From NCBI GenBank assembly GCA_051453625.1, contig JBOZIK010000001.1:91991118-92055117 (forward strand): a stretch of DNA of 64,000 nucleotides, read 5' to 3'. The stretch is from Welwitschia mirabilis (Eukaryota; Gnetophyta; Gnetopsida; Welwitschiales). A model generated the notes under the pieces. It searched no databases. It was not told the origin of the DNA and was given only the letters and a program-made list of their open reading frames with translations. Numbering within the stretch: position 1 is the first letter of the stretch; every line of letters begins with the position of its first letter. Of this stretch, positions 22,752 to 34,700 are shown piece by piece. The position numbers and the translations under genes are program-made.

Positions 22752-25700
22752 GCAGAATCTCTTTTATTCTATCAACACTCATTATTTCTCTTTACTTTTA
22801 AGGACAATAGCAAATGCACAAGCTCTCCTTCTCTCTAATAAGGGAACCATTCGTGTAGATCGACACAAGAGAATTGTTTTACACGAATTCGTGGTGGCTG
22901 TTAATGAAAGTTAAAACTTAAAATAAAAGATTAGATGGAAATCTCATGCGAGATTCTTGTTTTAGCAATCTTTGTAGTAGGCTGCATGCTTTATGCCGAT
23001 TACCTAAGAACTATTTTTAACATGACATTGGATATCATGCAGAAGAGCTCTTTGAGGAAGCAAACCCCAAACTCATAACGTACCTACTTATAAGCAAAAC
23101 AGAAGCAAAATGAGGTAATTATCGACAATAAGCAATTTACATTACTCTCGGACTTTGTGTCCGTTTTCCTCTTTTCCGCCAAGAACCTTACTGACACCGT
23201 GCTCACGTACGACTATATAACTCTCACTTCCAAACGGACAATAACTCACTTGATTGTCTGGCTAGTTTGTACTTGCAGTTACATTCAATCCCTTCCAATT
23301 TGTCTTGTTATCACTTTTTTAGAAAAACTTCACTTTCTTTTCAAAGTTTTGACTTTAGATTTTGTTGCAGGAATATTCTGGTAGAAAAGTGGAAATGTAT
23401 TTTTATACTCGTTATGAGATGATATAACTGTTTGATTTCACAAATTGGTGATTTTCCAGTATGTATTGTAGTTAGACTTCAATCAACCAAAAAGACAGCT
23501 GACTTGGTTGTGTTCCATACTTGGAGGATGAGCTGTTATAAGGATGGGCAACCAACGAAATGGACAATCAACCACCTATTGCAGGCAGTTTCATATCTAG
23601 ACTGCATTGCAACTGACACTCTCAAAGAAGACAACTAATACCTGTGGGAAACTAAAAAGATAAAAAGAAAAGATAGGAAAGCAAACAGTTTTTAAAGAGA
23701 ATTAGAATGGCAAGTATAAAAGTCTCCTAGGAGGCATAATGACAGAGAAAACTGATTATTAGGTAGTAGAATCTTGTTGACAGAAATAAGTGGTGCCTCC
23801 TTGTGTATAAAAGCTTCCATTTTTGCATTTTAAGGGACCTTTAATCTTTATTTTTGACAATTATCAGATCTGTTTAGTGCTCTTCTTGTTTATGTTCTAA
23901 TATGCATGGATGATGGAATCACTGAAAAAGAGGTGGTTGATTTGCCATGTACAGCCTTGTTAGGAGGATTTGTTGTAAAGGTGGGCAATCAGCCAAATGG
24001 GCACTGGTACTATCAGTGATAAGAGATTTTATACCTAGCTTGAATCAAAGGATGTCGACCAAAGATCTCAAAGGGCTGAACTGGCACATGTGGGAAAATG
24101 GAAAAAGAAAGATGGGAAAATGAAAAGATTTAAAGAGTATTCTAATGGTAAGTATACAAGTGTCCTAGGATATTTAGTAAGGGGGAAATTTGATAAGTGG
24201 GTGGTAGAATCTTTTTGATAAAAAGATGAATGGTACCTCCTTTATAAAAACTCCCATTTTGTCATTGTAGGGGACTTTTGGGTTCATTTTTGATAGGTAA
24301 TGGAGTTCTTCTATGCATCTCATAATGTGATGGTTTTTAACATTATTAATGAAAACTACTTGTTGAAAGGGTTCGCATCCAACTTTTGTGTTTCACATTT
24401 TGCTACATGTTGGCTTTCTACATCCCATTTCCATATCTGTACTATATGTGTTGTATCATCTAGTCTCAAATCTAGTTTTGTTTAGTCTTTTTAGTTTGAG
24501 AGCTATGACATGCAAGAAGAAGCTGACTTTGTCAAGTGTTTAACAAGTGAATGAGGTTAATGAAGGATACTTATCAACAAATGACAAAAAAACTATTGTT
24601 GGTGTTCCTGTGCCTAAGGTTCTAGAAGAAGAAGAAGAAATGATGGGGATAGAAGACTTAAAGAAAATTAAAATGGGAACGCAACCTATGAAAGAAGGCA
24701 TTATTTGTTCTAGTGAAGAGGACAAAGAAGGAAAGTGCTTTGAAACACTAAGGGATGTTGTAAGATGACCTCCTTGGGAGCTCTAATATTTGCAAGTGAT
24801 TTAAATCTTAATGACTTTTTAGAATGGGTAAGAGTGATGAAAAGAAGGAATATCTTGAAATGGAAGCAGTTCCTTTAACACAAAGAGTTCCTTTGCAATA
24901 GCACATAAGTGGCATAGAGATCTCTTAGTTGGAAAAGTTCGTCTTGGAAAAATACACTATGGAATACACATCCATTAGAGATTAGGATATAATAGAAACT
25001 TTGATAAAGAGTAAGCTTGTGCGGCTATGTCCTTTGTTGCAAAGATGCTTTAAGTTTCAATAATGAACACCAAGCAGCTCTAAAGACCAGATGAAGAAAT
25101 ATCTTAAGAACAAATGCTAAAACTAAGGGCAAATTTATACTAGGAGATCTGACCATTTTCACTGGGATGTCCGAGCTAGTCAAAAAAATAAGCGGAATAC
25201 AGAATTCAGAGTGGGACATCCGACCCATCTGTTTGGGACGTCCAATGTACAAAATTGATCTGCACTATGGAATCAAAGATGAAACGTCGGACTCCTTGTC
25301 TGGGACATTCGAGTAATTCTTACGTCAAAAAAGTGGGACGTCCAACCATTAGCGTGGGATGTCTAAGTGGTTCCTAAATTATTAAAAATGTGGGACATCC
25401 GCCCTAATATGGGACATCCGACCAAACGAACATTGAAGTGGAACTACAGATCCGTTAACCTACCTAGCTCATTTTTCCAATGCAAAAACAGATCCCTATT
25501 TGTTTGTAATGCATTTCCTATGCATCTCGATTTCTAAGACAGACTACAACAACTATATTGAAGACAAGATAAATAGAAGACTCTTGTATAGAATTAGGTT
25601 ATCCCTTCCAACATTGTGTAATCTCTCTATTTTGAAGAGATCATCTGTGCTAAACTGGCAATCATTCTTTTCTGTACTCTTAATTGCTGATGTACTATGC

Positions 25701-28700
25701 ATTGTTAAGGCACTTTTCCATCAGATTTTCTCTCTGTTGATTTTGATTTGGTTGCTCACTGGGTTGAGCTTTGTTGTACTATCCTGTCCTTTTCTTAATG
25801 TCAAGAAGAAAAAGGAGGAAGCTGTGAAAATCTATCTTGCTAATAGAACTAGGACGCTGATCACAATTGCTGCCCCTTGAGAATAAAGCAAGTTGGTTGC
25901 CGAACCACTAAAAATCCTGGTTTCTTTTATTCTTTCATTTTTTATTGCTGATTCCTTATTGCTGATTTCATATTTATTACAAGAAAGAACTTAAGGTTAT
26001 CTGTGATTAATTTTTAAATATTAACCCCCTTCAAGAGCATATCAGAGCCTAGTTGCTCTAGGTTAGTCTCCTTTTTGGGTGTTTGTTTCAGATTTATAGG
26101 AATGGCATGATCAAGCTTCACCAAAGGTTAATCAATCTCTAGGCCCCCACTCTTCTCTGGAAACAACCATGGGCATTGGAAATCAAAGATAATAATATTT
26201 CTTTCTTCTCTGGATGTGGACATTTGGGAGATGATCGTAAAGAAATATCAACCTCCCCCTGCGGTAGACGTAAATGGAGCTACTTCTCTCAAGCCTCGAG
26301 CCAACTGGGATACAGATGATAAGAAACAGGCTTGTTTGAATGCTCAGGCCATGAACGCAATAATATGTGCTCTCGCTCCAGAAGAATACGATTGTATTGT
26401 CCAATGCAATGAATGCACTACGACACAGGAAACGTGGGAGATCTAAAAAATAGCTCATGAAGGGACAAATGTAGTCAAGAACACCAAGATGCAATTGCTG
26501 ACCACCAAATTCGAGAACATCAAGATGGAAGAGTCCGAAGCTACTGCTGAGTACACTATAAAGATCAACAACATTACAAACAACATGTGGGGACTTGGTG
26601 AGAAGATACCAGAGAACCGAATTGTGCACAAAATCCTGAAAAGCCTAACAAAGAAGTTTAAACCAAGGTAACAGCTATTGAAGAGAGCAAAGACATTGAC
26701 ACAATCAAGGTAGAAGAGTTGAAAGGATCACTTATGGCTTGTGAATTCACCCTCTCATTGAAAGATAAGCCCAGCAAGAAAAGAAGCATAGCTCTTAAGG
26801 CCAGCGAAGAAGTCAAAGAGGATTCATTATCCGAGGAAGATGAAGATGAGTATCTAGCTTTACTCACTTGAAACTTCAAAAAGTTTCTAAGAAGAAAGAA
26901 AGAAGGAAGATAGCTTAAGAGATCTTCAAAACATGGCAAAGAAAAAGGTAACCAACTTTCTAATTCAATTCAGTGTTTTGAATGTAAAGTTTGTGTTATG
27001 TAGCTTCAGAATGCACCAACAAAAGCAAGTAGATATTCTCAAAAAGAAAGGAGAAAAAGGCTCTAAAAGTAACAGGGACGATTTTGATTGTGAAGACGAC
27101 AATTCCAACGATGACAAAGAGGTATTAAACTTTAGACTCTTATCTATGATTGAGGATGATGAATATGATTCAAATTTTGGATTTGTTGCTTCTGAAGAAG
27201 ATCAGGATGATGATTAGGTATGTTCAAAAAATGACTTAAAAGAATGTTTTGATTTAGATTATGATGAATTAATTGATGCCTATGAAAATCTGTACCAAGT
27301 TAGTGTCAGCTTAGGAACGAAAAATGTTCTCTTAAAGAAACAATCCAATGAACTCGAAACTAAGTTGTCCGAAGCTAATAGTAAAATAGAAGAATTGTCT
27401 AAAGATTTACAAGATGCAAAAAGGATTGCTGAACATTTAGTGCAAGGAAAAGAAAACCTGAGCAAACTCTTGGGTAGTGGAAAAGCCCTTTGATAGATCT
27501 AGAGTTGGAAGCTCATCGGGTATGTCTACTACTTTTCAGCCTTTTTCTAGTATAAAATTTCGATTTTCTGGAAACTCTAGCTTAAGATGCTTTTTCTATA
27601 ATAAATTTGGTCATGTTCAATTCATTTGTTCTTATCGAAAGTCCTTATATTTCTGTTATAATTACAATTTTGACTTTGAAAGCAAGTCTCATATGAATAG
27701 TCAGTCTAGCGAAAAGACAGACAAAATAAGATGGGTTAAGAAAAATGCAATAACCACCTTATTTGCTTACACTGCATTTAAAGTTTAAGACAAGACAAAG
27801 TGGTTTCTTGATAGAGGTTGCTCACATCACATGACTAGGAATAAAAGCTTGTTAAATTCTTTTCAAGAATATGATGGAGGTCAAGTCACTTTTGGGGATA
27901 ATGGTAAAGGTCATATTATAGGGAAAGGATCGATAGCTGCAAACAACCACCACCCTATGATCCACGATGTTTATCTTATAGATGGGCTAAAACACAATCT
28001 TCTTAGCATTTCCCAAATTTGTGATAAAGGTAACACTGTTTTTTCCACTAAAGATAAATGCATTGTCAGAAATTCAATAACCAATGACATAATTCTAACA
28101 AGTGGAAGATCAAAATGTGTGTATCTTATTGGATGTGATGACAAAACAAAAGAAGGATGTTACATAGCTCATTCTGATGAAGTAAATATTTGGCATAGAA
28201 GATTATGACGCATGAACTGAAAAGATCTAAAGCACATCTCTTCAAAAGAAATCGTGAGAGGTGTGCCCAAGTTAGACATGTCTCAAGCTGAAGTTTGTGA
28301 TTCTTGCAATAAAGGAAAGCTCATTCGCTCAAGTTTCAAAGGCAAGAAAAACACCACATCTACAAGACCCTTAGACCTCCTTCATATGGATTTAATAGGC
28401 CCAACTCATACTAGAAGTATAGGAGGAAAGAGATACTTCCTGATTATTGTTGATGATTCTTCTAGATTTACTTCGGTAGCGTTTTTGTCTAGTAAAGATG
28501 AGGCTTATGATCTATTCCTAAAAATAGTAAAAAATGTTTAGAATAAAAATGAATATAACATTAAAGCAATTCGTTTTGATAGAGAAAGGGAATTTGACAG
28601 TGAAAAGTTTAAAAAGTTTTGTGATTTAAATGGAATAAACCATCAATTCTTAGCCTCCAGAACTCCACAATAAAATGGAGTTGGAGAACGTAAGAAGCGA

Positions 28701-31700
28701 GTTTTAATTGAAATGGTTAGAACTATGCTGAATGAATAATCCTTACCTCAACATCTTTGGGCTGAAGCAATAGCCACTGCATGTTATGTCTGCAACAGGG
28801 TGTTTCTTAGACTTAGCACTAAAAGAACTGCCTATGAACTTTGAAAAGGCAAGAAACCGACAGTAAGTTCCTTTAAAGTCTTTGGAAGTAAGTACTTTAT
28901 TCTTAAAAATAAACATCCTATAGGAAAGTTTGATTGTAAGGTAGATGAATGGATTTTCCTTAGTTATTCTTGAACTAATAAGGCTTACAGAGTGTTCAAC
29001 AAAGCTTCCAATAGAGTGGAAGAGTCGGCCCATATTAGAGTAGAAGAAAGCAATCAAAATATCTCTCCACATCATAGAAGAAATGAAGAAGAGGAAGTCA
29101 TTGTTGAAACCCTTGAAGTAGAAGTTAGAACAAAAGATCAACCATCCACATCAACCAGTGAAGAAAAAGGCACAAACAGATGCTCATCACTCCCTCTAAC
29201 AATAAGAAGAGATCATCCAGAAACTAATGTTGTCAGTAATTTAACACAAGGAACAACCACAAGAAGTGAAAAGCACATTAGTCACAATTTCTTTTGCTTT
29301 ATTTTTGAAAGCCCAAGACCTTTCAAGAAGCAGACCATGATGAGGCCGAATGATGGCTTTGCAAAAAGAGTTAAATGAATTTGAAATGAATAAAGTTTGG
29401 AACCTAGTTCCTGCCCCTTCAAAGAAGCATGTTGTTGGAACTAAGTGGATTTACAAAAACAAAAGAGATGAGCATCATAACATAGTGCAAAACGAACCAC
29501 AATTAGTGGNNNNNNNNNNNNNNNNNNNNNNNNNNNNNNNNNNNNNNNNNNNNNNNNNNNNNNNNNNNNNNNNNNNNNNNNNNNNNNNNNNNNNNNNNNN
29601 NNNNNNNNNAAATACTAATTAGATCAAATTAATACAGAATCAGAAACTTGAACAAAGCACAAAAAGAAGACTACCAAATTTATAGTGGTTTGGCTCTCCA
29701 AGCCTTCTGTACTCAGAAGACGCAGCATAAGCCTTCAGCCTCCTGGTTTCTTTAATCAACAAAGTACCTCAGTACATCTACTCTTTGGCTAGGGCTATAG
29801 TTACAAAACTTGCTCTTCTTTGAGCAATCCAAAGAATGATCGAAAGAAGCCTGATGATGTATAAGCCTAAGAGCTTTGATTCATCAGCATGAATTACAAT
29901 CGGAGAGAATAGTATGCAAAAGTTCAGATTAGATCCAATTTACAATGGAGTTCTAATTTAGATATACAATGATAGTGATTTTCACAGTTTGGTAACCATA
30001 CAACAATTTTGAACTTGAACATATATAGATTTTTCTTCAGAGAAAACCCTAAGGGTGCTTTGTCTTTGATTAGAGCGCCATTACCTTCCAACTCTTAGCC
30101 GTTTGCACTTTCAGAAGAGTGCACAACACGCATCTGATGTGATTTTCGTGCAGCAACGAATTGTTGATCGGACGTCCCAAGATAAAATGTCGGACATCCT
30201 ACTTTTAAAGATCTTCTTTGACAGGAAACTGAGATAGGGGTTAGACGTACCAAATAAGGTGTTTGAATGTCCCCATGCAAAATCCAGTTTACAAGCCTAG
30301 ATGTTTTAGGTTAAGGGGCCAAACATCACAATACAAACCATGTGTAAGTTTGGACGTCCCGGGTTAAGGGTCTGGATGTCCCAATACATTTGGCTGCATA
30401 TAGGTTCAGATGTCCCAGGTAAAGGATGGATGATCCATCACAATTGAAGTTTGGCCTAAAATATTTTGGTTCACTTGTCAATATTCTTGAATTGAGTCTG
30501 AGTTCTAGGTTGGGTTCTGTTGCTCATAATTGAAATGGATCCTCACTCAACAATACCAATTTGTATCAGAGCCTAGTTGCTCTAGATCTACTCGTGTTTT
30601 AGTGTCTTATCAGGCTTAGAACATATGTCATCTTCAGGCTACTCGAAAGGACAGGCTATAATAAGACCATCGTTCTTCACAGGATCAAACTATGCTCACT
30701 TAAAGATGACAATCTTCATGACTTCCCTTGACCCGAATATTTGGGAGATGGTACTGAATGGATACCAACCTCCAACAATAATAGACAATAATGGTGACGT
30801 TTCAATGAAAGAAAGAACTAGCTGGAATTCAGATGATAAGTGGAAGGCTTAGCTCAACGCTTAGGCAATGAATGGAATCATTTGTGTCCTATCAAATGAA
30901 GAATACAATACACTAGTTCAATGTACAACTGCACAAGATATGTGGGAGACTCTCAAACTTGTCCATGAAGGAACAAATGTAGTTAAAAATACCAAGCTAT
31001 AACTCCTAACCACTAAATTCGAGAACATCAGAATGGAGGAAACTGAATCTATAGCAAAGTATACTACAAAAGTTAGTAACATAGTCAACAACATGTGAGG
31101 ACTAGGTGAAAGAGTTCCCCAAAAACAGAGTAGTTAAGAAAATCCTTGGAAGCTTGACTTCAAAATTCATGCTCCAAGTCACTGCAATTGAGGAGAGCAA
31201 GGACATTGATTGAATGAAGGAAGGAGAACTAAAAGGTTCCTTAATGGCATATAAGGCAACGATACTCTCAAAAGATGAAGCTTCGAAAAGAAAGAGCATA
31301 GCTCTCAAGGCATATGAAGAAGAAGATGAAGAACCCTCAGTTGAAGAAGATGAAGATGAAGATCTCTCACTTTTGACAAAGAACTTCAAAAGATTTCTCA
31401 GAAACAGAAGAGAAGGAAGAGGAACAAAAAGATCTATGAAGCATGGAAACGATAAAGATAAGAATTCTAATTCACCTATACAATGTTATGAATGTAAAGG
31501 TTTTGGTTATGTAGCTTCAAAGTGTGCAAACAAGAGGAAGGACAACAAAGGGAAATTCAAAGGAAAAATGGTGCTATAGATAACATGGGATGACGATTGT
31601 TATGGAGATAGTTCAAGTTATGAAGGATTGCTGGATTTTGGGCTTCAAGCTCAAATGGACGAGGCAAGTGCTAACCATTGTTGTTTTATAGCTAGTAGTT

Positions 31701-34700
31701 CTTTTGCACAAAATGAACATGTGTTTTTATGCGAAAATGAATTTATTTCTTCTAAAAATGATTTCTACGATTGCAATGACCTAGATTATGATTATGATTA
31801 ACTGTTTAAGGCTTACAAAAAACTGTATGAACTTAGTCTAGATCTAGGTAAGAAAAATGTCGCCTACAAAAAATCTTTGGATGAATTAGAAACTAAATTA
31901 GAAGACACTCATGGTAAAATTAAATCCCTATCACTTGAGCTCTAAGATGCTAGGAACATAGCAAATCATTTGACTCAAGGAAAAGGAAACCTAAACAAAC
32001 TTCTTGGAAATAGGTCAAAGTTCTCATGCTAAATGAGGATTGGGCACTTATAGCAGTAAGACTCCAACCTTTCAATTCTTTGGTCCTAGTGTTAAATATC
32101 GATTGTTTGATAAATCTAGCCTAAAATGTCATTATTGCAATAATAATGGTCACATTCAATTCTTTTGCCTTTTCAAAAAAATTCCTCTATTTTGGCTTTA
32201 ATAGTGGAATCAGATTTGTTAAAGCAACTTCTCAGTCCGAACACCAACAACCTAATAGGAAATCTAATCTTCAATGGGTAAAAAAAGTTACCATGCTATC
32301 CCTATTAGCTCATGCAACTTTTAGGGCTCAAGAAAAATCAAAATGATACCTTGATAGAGGCTGTTGTAGGCATGTGATAGGGGATAAGAATTTAGTTTCT
32401 TCTTTTCAAGAATATAATGGTGGTGAAGTAACTTTTGGGGACAACAAGAAAGGGTACATTGTTGGTAAAGGAGCCGTTGTAGCCAACCAAAATCATCCCG
32501 CTGTTCATTACGTCTATTTAGTTGATGGTCTAAAACACAACTTATTAAGTATATCTCAAATATGTGATGGAGGAAATGTGGTGTCCTTTTTCAAAGACAA
32601 ATGCGTTGTTTGATATGCTAGATCAAATAAAGTTCTTCTTATAAGCCATAGGTCCCGATGCACGTATGTCATTGGAAGCAATGATAAAATGAATGAGAAA
32701 TATTACTTGGCTAAAGAAAATTATGTGAACTTGTGGCATAGAAGCTTGGGGCATATGAGCTTCAAAGATTTACACAACATCATGTTAAAGGAAATTATTA
32801 GAGGTGTCTCTTAAATCAATTTATCCCAAGCACAACTATGTGAGTCTTATGTAAAAGGCAAATTAACCAAGTCTAGTTTCAAAACCAAACCCAACACAAC
32901 TTCCATCAAACCACTTGATCTAATTCATATGGATGTAGTGGAACCTACTCAAATTAGGAGTATTGAGGGAAGAAGTTTCCTTTTGGTAATGGTTAATGAC
33001 TTTTCAACATACATGTGGGTAGCCTTCCTCATAAGCAGAGATGAAGCCTTTGATGCCTTGTTAAGATATGTAAACGAGTTCAGAATGAAAAGTGATATAC
33101 TATTAGAAAAATTTGATCTGATAGAGGAGGTGAATTCATAAATGGAAAGTTTGAAGAATTCTATGATTCAAATGGTATTTCACATCAACTTTCTGCACCT
33201 AGAACTCCTTAACAAAATGGGATGGCAAAAAGGAAGAACAAAATCTTAATAGAGATAACAAGAACTATGCTAAATGAACAATCTCTATCTCAACATCTTT
33301 GGGCTAAAGCAATAAACACTGTATCTTATGTTTTCAATAGCGTATTCCTTAGACTAGGTTCTAAAAGAACTACCTATGAACTTTGGAAAGGTAAAAAATC
33401 TACAATAAGTTACTTTTAAGTTTTTGGAAGTAGGTGCTTTATTCTTAAAAAATAAAGATCCTGTAAAAAAATTTGATTCCAAGGTAGATAAAAGAATTTT
33501 TCTTGGCTACTTTTTAACTAGTAAGGCTTATAGAATGTTCAATAAAGCATCCAATAAAGTAGAAGAGTGAACCCCCATAAGAGTACAAGAATGCAATCAA
33601 AATGTTTTTGAACATCATAGAAGAGATGAAGAAGAGAAATTCATTGTTGAATCTCCTGAAGTAGAAGTTAAAATAGAAGATCAACCATCAACGTCAACCA
33701 ATGAAGAAAGAAGTGCTAACAGATGCTCATCTCTTCCTCTCAGAACAAGAAGAGATCATCTAAAAACTAATGTTGTTAGTGATTCAACTCAAGGAACAAC
33801 CACAAGAAGTGGAAAGCATATCAGTCACAACTTCTTCTGCTTTATTTCTGAATTAGAGCCTAAGACCTTTCAAGAAGTTTATAAGGCCTCTACGATGGCA
33901 ATGCAAAAAGAGTTAAATCAATTTAAAAGGAACAAAGTTTGGAACCTAGCTCCTGCCCCATCACATAAAAACGTTATTAGAATGAAGTGCGTTTACAAGA
34001 ATAAAAGAGATGACCATCATAATATAGTGCAAAACAAAGCATGACTAGTAGCCCAAGGTTATTGTTAACAGGAATTTTGCTCCTGTTGCACGGTTAGAAG
34101 GAATTCACATGTTATTAGCTTTTGCATGCTTTCATAAGATTAAGTTATATCAAATGGATGTCAAGAGTGCTTTCTTGAATGGATATATTAATGAAGAGGT
34201 CTATGTTGCTCAACCACCCGGTTTTACAGACCCAAAATTCCCCAATTATGTGTACAAGCTTAACAAAGCTTTTTATGGACTCAAACAAGCTGGGCATGTT
34301 TCACAAACTGAACTCATTTGTCATCTCAAAAGGGTTTTCTAAAGGAAATGCAGATCCAACTTTGTTCATTAAACATGAGAGCAAGAACATTTTGATAGTT
34401 CAGATTTATGCAGATGATATTGTTTTTGATGCTACAAAATCAACTCTTGCTGATAACGTTTCTGAATGATGCAAAAAGTATTTGAAATGAATCTAGTAGG
34501 AGAACTAAACTTCTCTTTGGATCTTTAGATCAAGTAAGCCAAATCTTGAATTTTTATAAGCCAAACTAAATATGCCAAAGACATGCTAAAGAAATATGGT
34601 ATGATAGATTCTAAGATATTAAGACTTCCTCCTCTACAAATGCGAAAATATCAAAAGATGAAGCAGCGAAAAAGGTTGATCAAAAGTTGTACAGAGGTAT

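Noticed and set aside
25500-25880. 126-codon hydrophobic plus-strand frame
   Set aside because: It lies wholly within the copy A LTR; the matching region at 37230-37605 does not preserve the frame.
26183-26629. 148-codon minus-strand frame
   Set aside because: It is the antisense of copy A gag, whose plus-strand reading has clear family similarity.
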